Source: Pirellula staleyi DSM 6068 (GTDB lineage Bacteria; Planctomycetota; Planctomycetia; Pirellulales; Pirellulaceae). Taken from it: DNA of 64,000 nt. How positions within the stretch are numbered: position 1 is the first letter of the stretch; each line of letters starts with the position of its first letter. The notes under the pieces are model-generated. The model searched no databases, was not told the origin of the DNA, and was given only the letters and a program-made list of their open reading frames with translations. The translations under genes were made by a program, and so were the position numbers. Below, piece after piece: positions 18,108 to 25,789 of this stretch. The stretch is taken from assembly GCF_000025185.1 (NCBI RefSeq), contig NC_013720.1, positions 682,001 to 746,000 on the forward strand, written 5' to 3'.

Positions 18108-18815
18108 TTAGCGCTCGCGATGTTTTCGCACACGATCCTCGAACATCTCGCGCCATGCAGCCGCGAGTTCTGGAAGCGCGGCAAGCTCGGTGGCCAAAGC
18201 GATCTCTTTCTTCTGGTGGTAACCAACATCGTTCACACGGGCGATGGTCCAGGTGGGATGTTTGCGCGCGACAAGCGTCAGCTCGAGTCCAGCGGTCAGT
18301 GTTCCCTCGCGCACCACACGCACATACCAGCCACTCTTGCCGTTCCTAATCACCTGCGCGGCGAGGTCGGCGATCCGCCAGCGACGCGAAAGTTTCCAGC
18401 ACGGCTGTCGGGGCTGCGAAACTTCCAGCAGCACGTCCCCCGCTTGCCACAGGTCGCCGATACAAACGTCGTTCTCTCCGAGCCCGGTGATCGACAGGTT
18501 CTCGCCAAAAGCGCCGCCGGTCATCTCCCCGGTCGCCAGCAGCCCGCTGCCCCGCAGATCGCGGTTCCACACCGGATAGTGATCTGCCGAGTAAGCGAGC
18601 ACCGCTTTGTCGATCCCTCCGTGATGCACCCGGTCGGCCACACCATCGCCGACGATCCCGAGCGATTTGGCCTGCACCGGACCTGCCACAGGGAGTTTGT
18701 AGAAGCCGGTTCGCCACGGGGTGTCGTGCTCGTCGGCAGCCCCCTCGGTGCCGCACTCCTGGGGAAGTCCCACTTGGATAGAAACGATACGCGGCGAGCT
18801 AGCAGCGGCGGTCAT
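18108..18815 (-). CDS. MOSC-domain protein (YiiM-like)
   Basis: The 235-residue protein has the length and layout of YiiM-type MOSC proteins. It opens with a strand VSIQVGLP, has VQAKSLGIVGDGVADRVHHGG with the conserved His pair, GAFGENLS, then QPRQPCWKL with Cys139, the position that holds the molybdenum cofactor sulfur or Mo ligand in the superfamily. A C-terminal helical region follows. YiiM reduces N-hydroxylated bases such as 6-hydroxylaminopurine using molybdenum cofactor, and a similar detoxifying role is likely. It faces the lipid kinase gene, with only 33 bases between the stop codons. Confidence 0.88.
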   Translation of the reverse strand: MTAAASSPRIVSIQVGLPQECGTEGAADEHDTPWRTGFYKLPVAGPVQAKSLGIVGDGVADRVHHGGIDKAVLAYSADHYPVWNRDLRGSGLLATGEMTGGAFGENLSITGLGENDVCIGDLWQAGDVLLEVSQPRQPCWKLSRRWRIADLAAQVIRNGKSGWYVRVVREGTLTAGLELTLVARKHPTWTIARVNDVGYHQKKEIALATELAALPELAAAWREMFEDRVRKHRER

Positions 18816-19412
18816 ACGGGGCTGTTTCTGGGGTCTGGAGCCACGAGGCTTCGAAAAAACTGGCTACCCCATCATACCGGCGCGATCAATTTCCGCGGGT
18901 TCGCAAGAGAAATCAGATCTCCACAAAAACTCGCAAACAGAAACTGCAAAACAACTTAGGAAGTAAATCGCCAGCAATTCGACTCGTCGCGAAGTTTTTT
19001 CTCACGCCTGTGCGAACCTTTTTTCCGATGAGTCGTCTAGCTCTTATCTACCGGCAAGTTAGACGGGAAGGCGACGCTTCCGCTGCCTGGCGAGTGCTCC
19101 ACCAAGGGGCGACTCGACCGATCGCAGAGACGTGTCCGTTGCCTTAGCCCCCTAGTGGCGGTATACTTGAGCGGTTACTGGCTCAAGCTGTTTTGATAGG
19201 TTTTGCCTCCGCTCGTCGGTCGCGGCTGCCTCGTGCAATCGCAGACGGATCAGTGCGACCAAGACCCGGCAGGAACACCAGTAGCAATCGGCGGCTCATC
19301 GATTATGGGTCAAAAGGCACGATTGGCGGCATCGTAACCCCAGTCAGCCTTGGATTATTTCAGGTTCTCTCTCGCACGGTGCCCACGAAGGCCCAACGAG
19401 GAGGAAGTAGCC
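18816..19412. other. Intergenic region with one promoter candidate
   Basis: No gene is recognised. It contains the start-side region of the MOSC gene and, on the plus strand, the promoter-like pair at 19139-19167. Confidence 0.45.
19139..19167 (+). promoter_or_regulatory. Candidate promoter
   Basis: TTGCCT (19139-19144) and TATACT (19162-19167) are separated by exactly 17 bases. The transcript would begin near 19175 and could cover the small frame at 19413 or a non-coding RNA. Confidence 0.45.
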
Positions 19413-19730
19413 ATGCGTATCGTCAACACCACCATCGCCATCGAAACATCGATCGTCACCGTAGCGCGCGAAATCGTCGCAGCAGTGGCAGGCCTGGTAG
19501 TACGCGCAACGGCACTCCCACTCGATGCGCATCTATCGGGCAGTTCGGATAGTGATTCGCCGTTTGGTAAGGGCAAACAAAGCCCACCCAATAAGCGACG
19601 CTCATCCTTGAACCATCCTAACCGTGCCTATCTGCCCGCCATGGCGCAGCTCCTTGGAGCGTGTCGCTATGAACAGGGCATGCAATGGCAGTGGCGTCTG
19701 TGGCAAGGGAGCTGGCAAGGAATAGGGTAG
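19413..19730 (+). CDS. Small hypothetical protein
   Basis: A well-placed GAGGAGGAAG lies about 5-14 bases before the ATG at 19413, and a promoter-like pair lies 245 bases upstream. The 105-residue product starts with a hydrophobic Ile/Val/Ala-rich stretch (residues 2-36) and then becomes polar without a known motif. The C-terminal third, with Gln/Trp repeats, looks unlike a normal protein, so the true gene may be shorter or the frame may be accidental. No family is recognised. Confidence 0.35.
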   Translation: MRIVNTTIAIETSIVTVAREIVAAVAGLVVRATALPLDAHLSGSSDSDSPFGKGKQSPPNKRRSSLNHPNRAYLPAMAQLLGACRYEQGMQWQWRLWQGSWQGIG

Positions 19731-19963
19731 CTCGATAGTCAGCCGGTAAGCATTAGCACCCGCTAAACACCGTCTGGCGAGCATCCTTCCTCACTAGCCC
19801 CGAAAGCAGACGTCAGCCGAGCCCCACTCGCCGCTTCCTTCCTGGACGCGCTTGTGATTCTCGCCGCTGCTGCTGCTTTTTCTATGTGCTTCAGTCGTCC
19901 GCATGCCGCCACCACTCGTGGTGCCGCAGGTGTGCGTGACGCTTGCAAAAGAGAATCCAAGCA

Positions 19964-20533
19964 ATGATCACCGCAATCGAAGATGCAGCCCGAAATGAAG
20001 TAGTCGATCTCGTTCTCGCCGCTCAAACCGGCGACCGAGCCGCTTTTGGTCAACTGTTCGAGCGTTTCGAACGCCACGTCCTTACCATCGCACTGCGTCG
20101 ACTCGGCGATTACGCCGAAGCGCAAGAGCTGTGCCAGGACGTGTTCATCCAGGCCATGACGAAGATTGATCAGCTCCGCCAGCCCGAAGCATTCGCCGGC
20201 TGGTTGCGTCAGATCACGACCCGCATGGCCATCAACCGGATGGTGCGTCGAGCTCCCGATCGTTCCACCGAGCCCGAAGCTCTCGACGCCTTTTGTGTAG
20301 AGAACGAAACCCCTCTCGAAACAGCCATCGCCGGCGAGCGTCAAACGCATGTCCGCGAGGGTCTCGATCGGCTGGGGAACCTCGACCGCGAAACGCTGAT
20401 GGCGTTCTACGTCGATGGTCGTTCGCTGCTCGAAATGAGCGACGATTTCGACGCCCCCGTCGGAACCATCAAGCGTCGTCTGCACGTCGCCCGCAAGCGA
20501 CTGGCCCGCGAGGTAGAAGAGTTCGTGGCCTAA
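19964..20533 (+). CDS. ECF-type RNA polymerase sigma factor
   Basis: The start ATG 19964 gives 189 residues, typical for ECF sigma factors. Region 2 runs from about 10 to 85: FGQLFERFERHVLTIALRRLGDYAEAQELCQDVFIQAM, with the DVFIQ core of region 2.2, and FAGWLRQITTRMAINR of 2.3-2.4. Region 4 is at about 130-185: LDRETLMAFYVDGRSLLEMSDDFDAPVGTIKRRLHVARKRL, a helix-turn-helix with the conserved VGTIKRRL. It would direct RNA polymerase to a dedicated set of promoters. No anti-sigma gene lies beside it, so how it is controlled is not visible. A repeat block begins directly after the stop. Confidence 0.92.
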   Translation: MITAIEDAARNEVVDLVLAAQTGDRAAFGQLFERFERHVLTIALRRLGDYAEAQELCQDVFIQAMTKIDQLRQPEAFAGWLRQITTRMAINRMVRRAPDRSTEPEALDAFCVENETPLETAIAGERQTHVREGLDRLGNLDRETLMAFYVDGRSLLEMSDDFDAPVGTIKRRLHVARKRLAREVEEFVA

Positions 20534-20535
20534 CG

Positions 20536-20658
20536 TAGGGTGGCTACTAGCTGGCTTGTCCAGCAGTGAGGTAGGGCCGGTTCCACCGGCCGCTGCGCCG
20601 GGTGGCACTGCTTGAACTGCACCGTGCCGGGTGGCACTGCTGGCTTGTCCAGCAGTGT
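20536..20658. repeat. REP-like palindromic repeat block, locus 1
   Basis: Three kinds of short hairpin follow the sigma gene: two versions of GGTGGC..CTGGCTTGTCCAGCAGTG (20539-20568 and 20630-20658), one degenerate copy near 20600-20620, and GGCCGGTTCCACCGGCC (20575-20591). The same two units, in reverse order, occur at 43158-43215. Such intergenic palindromes behave like REP elements in other bacteria. Confidence 0.7.
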
Positions 20659-20833
20659 CCCTCTGCCAAGCCAGCTCCACTACCAATATCCACAACCAAA
20701 ACAGCCCCATGCGAGTTGCAGCGTGAAGCCGAGGAACTTCATGCCGTACTCGCATGTTGGCGTTTCTTGGGAGAACTTATGCCCAAACATGGGCCCCTCC
20801 ATGTGGAAGCGCATTGTGTGTCTTGGGATCAAA

Positions 20834-20862
20834 AATAAGGCTGCGATCCATGCAGCCTTATT
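20834..20862 (-). terminator. Intrinsic terminator for the minus-strand gene at 20889
   Basis: AATAAGGCTGC (20834-20844) pairs perfectly with GCAGCCTTATT (20852-20862), an 11-bp stem with a 7-base loop. On the minus strand the stem is followed by TTTTT. It begins about 25 bases after the stop codon of the gene at 20889-21164. Confidence 0.75.
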
Positions 20863-20888
20863 CGTGAACTTCGACACCAAGGAATCGC

Positions 20889-21164
20889 TTAGCCAATATT
20901 ACGACCGTTAAACCCCCGCTGCTTGCGGATCAGTCCGCCATTATCCTCGCCTCGCCGGCGAAGGTTTAGCAGCCGTTTGTTTAACTGAGCCGCATCATAC
21001 TGTTGGCCAGGTGGTAAGTGCTGGTTTACCAGTTTCAGGAACCCCTCTGAGAGTTCCGGGTCAGAGACGATCTCATCAGCAGTATGTGGTACTGCCGCAT
21101 ATTGATCACAGATTACTCTGTCCGAAGTTCCGCCGTTTCCGGCACTAGACAATTGCGTTTTCAT
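20889..21164 (-). CDS. Small conserved-looking hypothetical protein
   Basis: The ATG at 21164 is preceded by GGAGAG eight bases upstream, and the in-frame TTG at 21170 is less suitable. The 91-residue soluble protein is polar. Its middle (VSDPELSEGFLKLVNQ, YDAAQLNKRLLNLRRRGE) is predicted helical and looks like a genuine protein, although I know no named family. A strong terminator follows immediately, so expression as a separate unit is credible. It lies in an AT-richer patch between a repeat block and a receiver-domain gene, which suggests an accessory gene. Confidence 0.55.
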   Translation of the reverse strand: MKTQLSSAGNGGTSDRVICDQYAAVPHTADEIVSDPELSEGFLKLVNQHLPPGQQYDAAQLNKRLLNLRRRGEDNGGLIRKQRGFNGRNIG

Positions 21165-21242
21165 AAACAATACTCTCCAATGCCCTCAACGAAATGGTCA
21201 GTAGCTTCCACGAGGGCAAAACGGAAGCGACTGAACTAAATG

Positions 21243-21289
21243 AAGCCGTTGCCTGTAGACGCCAATCCGTCAGGCCACGGCTTTTTTTC
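21243..21289 (+). terminator. Hairpin with T-run between two small minus-strand genes
   Basis: AAGCCGTTGCCTG (21243-21255) and CAGGCCACGGCTT (21271-21283) pair at 12 of 13 positions. Seven T residues follow on the plus strand. On the minus strand it lies just after the stop of the gene at 21293, so it may serve both directions. Confidence 0.55.
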
Positions 21290-21292
21290 TGC

Positions 21293-21637
21293 TTACAGCT
21301 GCGACACTTCTGCCCCCTCTTCTTGGGCATCATCCTCTCCACCTGAATCGTCTTCGTCTTCGACGATATCTGTCAGGGCAAAGTACAACAGACGAGAATC
21401 TTCGTCCCTATGTAGTTCGTGCGTGTGCGAAGATTTGTAGTCGATACTGTACTTATCCAAAAAATTTTTCGCACGAATATACGTATTCGCACGACTTTGC
21501 TTGATCTCTATTGCTCCTTCACACCTTTCCTTTACAAGCCCCATCCCAACTACACGGACTTTTGGATCGAAATACAAAACACAGAAAGCCGAAATCGCGA
21601 ATACCAAAGCGATTGATAGCTCCCAGGTTGAATCCAA
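21293..21637 (-). CDS. Small membrane protein, probably N-terminally frameshifted
   Basis: The frame opens with TTG at 21637 and encodes 114 residues: a membrane helix (ELSIALVFAISAFCVLYF), a helical stretch (IEIKQSRANTYIRAKNFLDKY), and a very acidic C-terminus (DEDDSGGEDD). A better start exists in another frame upstream: ATG 21719 with GGAAGG six bases before it encodes MKFVFEKFVETDMSFAAR. Leaving out one base near 21675 joins this to LFGRKQGKLDSTWELS of the present frame. The joined protein, about 142 residues, reads naturally. I therefore think the gene begins at 21719 and has a one-base frameshift in a CGCGCG run. No family is recognised. Confidence 0.45.
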   Translation of the reverse strand: MDSTWELSIALVFAISAFCVLYFDPKVRVVGMGLVKERCEGAIEIKQSRANTYIRAKNFLDKYSIDYKSSHTHELHRDEDSRLLYFALTDIVEDEDDSGGEDDAQEEGAEVSQL

Positions 21638-21719
21638 TTTGCCCTGTTTTCTGCCGAACAGTCGCGCGGGCAGCGAAACTCATGTCGGTTTCAACGAATT
21701 TTTCAAATACAAATTTCAT

Positions 21720-22454
21720 CAATCACCTTCCCTTGCTGCATCGATCATAACATCGAAACCTGCAGATGCAAGAGCTTTTTTCACGTAACCACACCTTTTC
21801 ACACACACTCTCCCGCCGATTTATGCACAAGAAGATAGATGTGCGATGTTTTTCTAACTGGAGAATCGTTGCGAACTGCAGGTATGCGAAACGGTACGTC
21901 GACGCGCAAAATCAAAACACCCCGAAAGAACTGTAAATCACCCTTGCGTGTTGTTGTGTCAATCTATTTCCACTTTTTCATCCGCTGCGAAAGTCTGAAG
22001 GGATCCGATGCAGCCTTTCAACTGCGACTAGGACTGATTTAAGAAATGCGGCAGCCGCCGCTTTCGTGCCAAAAGCTAGGTCAACTAGGGAGAAATGAGT
22101 TGACGCTCACCATCATCGAACACGAAGCGGTATTCGTGTGTTTGTTGGCGCCGCGGCATGGGTGGAGTGCCTGAATGTGATGCTCGCACCATCAAAACCA
22201 TTAGCTCGAAACGCATCGTGTAGACTATTAACCGAATGGTCGGGGAATGACACACAACGTTAACGAACGCTACGATCCTCTAGCTCTTCATCGTTTTATG
22301 CAGCTCTTGAATAGAGGCGCGGTGAGTCGCACAAGCGCCGCTTCGATGGTTGGTTTGTCGTAGGCGCAGGTACGAGTGCGCAGCAGCTAGTTATGGCCCG
22401 GTGCCATGGGGAGATCATCGGTCGCTGCGGGTGCAGGATCGGTGGCAGAGCACT
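21720..22454. other. AT-richer intergenic region
   Basis: Base composition up to about 22.1 kb is visibly more AT-rich than the flanks. Only short frames occur, without ribosome binding sites or family motifs. I see no RNA gene or repeat here. Confidence 0.4.
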
Positions 22455-22850
22455 CTACCGGCCGGGGTTCCAGCCGTAGGTTTGGTCGAGGGCGAGTTGC
22501 ACAGCGCGGGTGATCTCGGCAAGGCGGACCGGTTTGCTGAGGACCTGAAAAGCGTTCGCTGCGCGGGCCTGCTGTTCGGTGGCGGGGTCCATGGCGGCCG
22601 AGAGCAAAATGAAGGGCATTCGCATGTCGACTTTGCGAATGGCATGCAAGGTTTCGAGACCTGTCAGCCGCGGCATATGCATGTCGACGAGGAGCAGATG
22701 GACCACCTGCCGCTCGAGGATGTCGAGCGCCTCTTGGCCGTCGGCGGCTTCGATGGTGTGGTAGCCACGATCCTCGAAGAGGTCGCACAAAGTGGTGCGG
22801 AAGTCGCGATCGTCGTCGGTAATGAGGAGCGAGGGGAACTCGAGTTTCAC
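22455..22850 (-). CDS. Stand-alone response regulator receiver domain
   Basis: The start is GTG 22850, seven bases after AAGGAG. The product has 131 residues, just one CheY-like receiver. The acidic pocket is Asp12-Asp13, the phosphorylation site is Asp56 in LLLVDMHMP, and Ser84 and Lys106 (LSKPV) complete the active site, so it should be phosphorylatable. There is no output domain and no histidine kinase beside it. It may relay phosphate or act by protein contact, as CheY- or Spo0F-like proteins do. The gene is monocistronic. Confidence 0.92.
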   Translation of the reverse strand: MKLEFPSLLITDDDRDFRTTLCDLFEDRGYHTIEAADGQEALDILERQVVHLLLVDMHMPRLTGLETLHAIRKVDMRMPFILLSAAMDPATEQQARAANAFQVLSKPVRLAEITRAVQLALDQTYGWNPGR

Positions 22851-23171
22851 AACTGCACTCCTTTCCAAAGCGAAGATTTCGGTGGCACAGGGAAATAAGC
22901 CCCAGCACCTGAAAACTGGTCAGCCGCTGGTCGCCAAAATGACCGGCTACGGCCCGCTGTCACACTAGCAATGCAAAGCGAGTGCCATCCGCTGCTGGTC
23001 GCAACTCTAGCTCACGCCCTGCGCCGCTGCTGATCGCGGCAACTCCAGCTATATCCTACTGTTAAGAAAATCGGGATGGATAGCAATGTCAAGCTGGGTG
23101 TTCCTGCCTAACTTGCCCAAAAATCCCAGGAAAATGCCTGCAACCGGCCTGATAGCACCTGGGCGCGTCGG
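22851..23171. other. Intergenic region
   Basis: No gene or clear structure is seen. It contains the upstream region of the receiver gene and the 3' flank of the epimerase gene. Confidence 0.4.
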
Positions 23172-24224
23172 CTAAGAGCCTACGACCGGCGAAGGCCGAT
23201 CGAGCGACACCCCACACCCAGGGGAAGCCGAAAAGTGGCAAATTCCTCGTTCCACACGAACCCCCGTGGCGATGTCGGAGGCCAAAAGGGCCGCCCCATC
23301 CATGTCGACGTAGTCCAAGAGCGGCAGCAGCTGAGCAATCGCCGAAATGCCGACGGTCGACTCAGTCATGCACCCCACCATCACCGCGAGACCCAGCTCG
23401 CGCGCTCGCGCGATCATCGCTTTAGCCGGCGTGAGTCCGCCACACTTCACCAGCTTGATGTTGATGCCATGAAAGGCGCCGGCACACTTCTCGACGTCGG
23501 CCAGCACCTGGCAACTTTCGTCGGCCATGAGCGGGAGTGGCGACTGAGGAAGAAGTTGCCGCATCGCTTCCAGCTGATCGGCTGGCAGTGGCTGCTCGAT
23601 GAACTCGACGCCGAGCGTTTTCAGCTCCTCGGCCAGTGGAATCACTTGCTCGGCGGTGAGACCACAATTGGCATCGACGCGGAGCACTGGATTTTCTCCA
23701 CGCGCGGTGAGATCGGCGCGCAGAGCGCGAACGATCTCGAGTTCTTGCCCACGGCCGAGTTTGATTTTGTAGATCGGCCAGCCCGGCATCTCGCGCAGTT
23801 TGGCGACCATTGTGTCGATCGTGTCGATGCCGATCGTGAAGTTCGACGCGGGAACCTTGTCGAGCGATAGCCCCCAAAGTTCCCACACCGGTTTTTTCTC
23901 GAGCTTGCCGCACAAATCCCAGGCAGCCTGATCGAGCGCGCAGTGGGCGAACGATTCGCCAGCGAGCAGCATCGACATCATCCGCCAAAAGAGGGCCGGA
24001 TCGCTGCCGTCGTACGACTCGATCGAACCACGCTGCGCTTCGAGCACCGCTGCCATATGCTCGATCGTGGCGCCGTAGTACGGATTCGACGTCGCTTCGC
24101 CAAAGCCTGAGAGACCTTCGTGCTCGAGCTCGACAATCAGCGTCGGCTGCACGGTGGTGGTCTCGCGACTGATCGTGAAGCGATGTTTCAGCGGAAGATC
24201 AAAAGCGTGGAGCTTGAGTTGCAT
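23172..24224 (-). CDS. Dipeptide (L-Ala-D/L-Glu-type) epimerase, enolase superfamily
   Basis: The 350-residue protein has the enolase-superfamily capping domain (residues 1-120) and a barrel. Catalytic features are the KIK motif (Lys153/Lys155), metal ligands Asp184 (RVDAN), Glu210 (FIEQPL) and Asp235 (MADES), and a second lysine in NIKLVKCGG (257/260). The sequence YVDMDGA supplies the D-x-D pair that binds the amino end of dipeptides, which favours dipeptide epimerase over muconate cycloisomerase. The known role is recycling of murein peptides, although other dipeptides are possible. Planctomycetes have unusual cell walls, so the physiological substrate deserves care. The gene is separated by 63 bases from the next minus-strand gene upstream. 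Confidence 0.87.
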   Translation of the reverse strand: MQLKLHAFDLPLKHRFTISRETTTVQPTLIVELEHEGLSGFGEATSNPYYGATIEHMAAVLEAQRGSIESYDGSDPALFWRMMSMLLAGESFAHCALDQAAWDLCGKLEKKPVWELWGLSLDKVPASNFTIGIDTIDTMVAKLREMPGWPIYKIKLGRGQELEIVRALRADLTARGENPVLRVDANCGLTAEQVIPLAEELKTLGVEFIEQPLPADQLEAMRQLLPQSPLPLMADESCQVLADVEKCAGAFHGINIKLVKCGGLTPAKAMIARARELGLAVMVGCMTESTVGISAIAQLLPLLDYVDMDGAALLASDIATGVRVERGICHFSASPGCGVSLDRPSPVVGS

Positions 24225-24287
24225 CGAGCGAGAACTTGTTTGCGAGTCAGTGCAGGTAAAAATAGCGCCAGCAGAGCCAGCGGCAGC

Positions 24288-25364
24288 TTACTCGTTTCGT
24301 GGAGAAAGATCGAGCATTTTCAGCATTCCCCGATTTCCGGCGACTACCACGTGAGTCTCGGAGATTTCTGCGATCGAGAAAATCGGGCCTTCGAGGGCCG
24401 CAAGTGTGGCGACGATTTTGGTCGTACGAAGATCGACCACTACCACCGAACCATCGTCGCAGCCAATCGCCACGCGATCACTCGTCCCCAGCTGACAGAT
24501 CGCGAGGGGGGCGCTCGCCAGTTTCGTAAAGCGAACCAGTCTGCCAATGGTCGGCTGCCAGAGTCGGACCGTCTTGTCGGCCGCGATGCTGACCACTTCT
24601 GCGGGCCGAACAGGCTGTTTTTCGAGTGGTTTTTGAGCATTTTTGAGTAGCACTAGCGCCCGCACTTCACCGGTGTGCTGATCGAGCGTCCGCAGCAGAT
24701 CGTGCGACGCGCCTTCCCACAGCTTGAGCGACTGATCGCGCCCGGCGGAGATGATGGGCGGCGCGGTTGTGCCGCGCTGGGCGATTGTCGCAATCCAGTC
24801 GGCGGCGAGCGCTGCGCCGCTATGCGCATCGATGGTGCCGAGCAATTTTCCCGCGCGCGAAACGCGGACTAGTTTGCCATTGGCTAGCGCCACGATCAGC
24901 TGCGCGCTATCGGGGGACCAGCGAGCGGTGAGGGCCACATCGTCCCCTACGCGCAGCTCTTGCACGAGTCGCAGCGAGGGCCACTCGCGCAGCTCGAGCG
25001 CGCCACTCTCTGCGGGCGAGCCACCCGCGACAACCAGCAGCTCGCCATCGGGCGCGAGCGCCAGATCGTGAATCTTCTCGAGCTTCGTCGCAATGCCGCG
25101 CTGCGGCTGCAGGGTCGCTCGATCGTAGCTGAGCAGTCGATGCTCCGACGCAGCGACGAGCATCGGCGGAGGTTGCACTTGCTGATCTGCATCGCTCCGC
25201 GCGCGTGGTGGTTCTGCCACCATCAAAGCTGTGATCGGGCCGCGTACGGCTGTTATGTCAGCGGTTTCTGCTGCTTCTTGCGCGCTGGCAAAGTCGATCA
25301 AAAGCGCAGCACCAAGCGCGAGCGATAGGCAGAGACTTTGCAACCATCGTGCGTGGGGCTTCAT
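24288..25364 (-). CDS. Secreted WD40-like repeat protein
   Basis: The ATG at 25364 begins a signal peptide (LCLSLALGAALLIDFASA) and gives 358 residues. The mature part consists of repeated blades with WD-type endings: HDLALAPDGELLVVAGG, LTARWSPDSAQLIVAL, IISAGRDQSLKLWEG, VVSIAADKTVRLWQP, and VAIGCDDGSVVVVDL. Five to seven blades would form one beta-propeller, probably a protein-binding scaffold outside the cytoplasmic membrane. The start codon overlaps the stop of the DUF1475 gene (ATGA), which shows translational coupling. Confidence 0.82.
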   Translation of the reverse strand: MKPHARWLQSLCLSLALGAALLIDFASAQEAAETADITAVRGPITALMVAEPPRARSDADQQVQPPPMLVAASEHRLLSYDRATLQPQRGIATKLEKIHDLALAPDGELLVVAGGSPAESGALELREWPSLRLVQELRVGDDVALTARWSPDSAQLIVALANGKLVRVSRAGKLLGTIDAHSGAALAADWIATIAQRGTTAPPIISAGRDQSLKLWEGASHDLLRTLDQHTGEVRALVLLKNAQKPLEKQPVRPAEVVSIAADKTVRLWQPTIGRLVRFTKLASAPLAICQLGTSDRVAIGCDDGSVVVVDLRTTKIVATLAALEGPIFSIAEISETHVVVAGNRGMLKMLDLSPRNE

Positions 25365-25699
25365 GCCGCCGATTGTCGCAGGAGAAGTTCGCGCGGTCCA
25401 TCGCCGGGCGCAAGGCGAATGACAGCGATCAGCATGTAGAGCGAAATCGCCATGTTCCCCAGCAGCAGGATCGCTACCAGCCAGCCGAGCCGCGCGAGCC
25501 ACGAGCGTTCTTTGTAGAAGACCCAGCAGTAGAAGGTCAGGAAGCTGAGGTACGCATCAGCAAGGGTCGCGATGAACCAGGGATCGCTCACCACCGCGCT
25601 CGGCACTGCGGTGATGCTCTCGAGGAGCGTAGCGCGAACCGTGATCGCCAGGAGCGTTACAAAAAAGAGGCTGAAAATGAGGATCAAAGTGGTGCGCAT
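25361..25699 (-). CDS. DUF1475 family membrane protein
   Basis: The protein has 112 residues with three hydrophobic segments: residues 4-22, about 45-65 (ATLADAYLSFLTFYCWVFYKE), and about 72-93. The middle segment with DPWFIATLADAYLSF and the short loop YKERSWLARLGW are typical of DUF1475 proteins. Their function is unknown. It is the first gene of a two-gene unit, and its stop overlaps the start of the WD40-like secreted protein, so the two may act together at the membrane. Confidence 0.75.
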   Translation of the reverse strand: MRTTLILIFSLFFVTLLAITVRATLLESITAVPSAVVSDPWFIATLADAYLSFLTFYCWVFYKERSWLARLGWLVAILLLGNMAISLYMLIAVIRLAPGDGPRELLLRQSAA

Positions 25700-25789
25700 C
25701 GGTTCCGCCTTGCGTCGAACGGTCTGAAAGTTCTTTCAGATCACTGTAGCGTGGCGGCGACTGTAGCGCAGGAGTAGGGACTCGCGCGA

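Noticed and set aside
20680-20880. A 66-codon minus-strand frame with hydrophobic stretches
   Set aside because: Its first part lies inside the terminator hairpin of the preceding gene, and no ribosome binding site is present.
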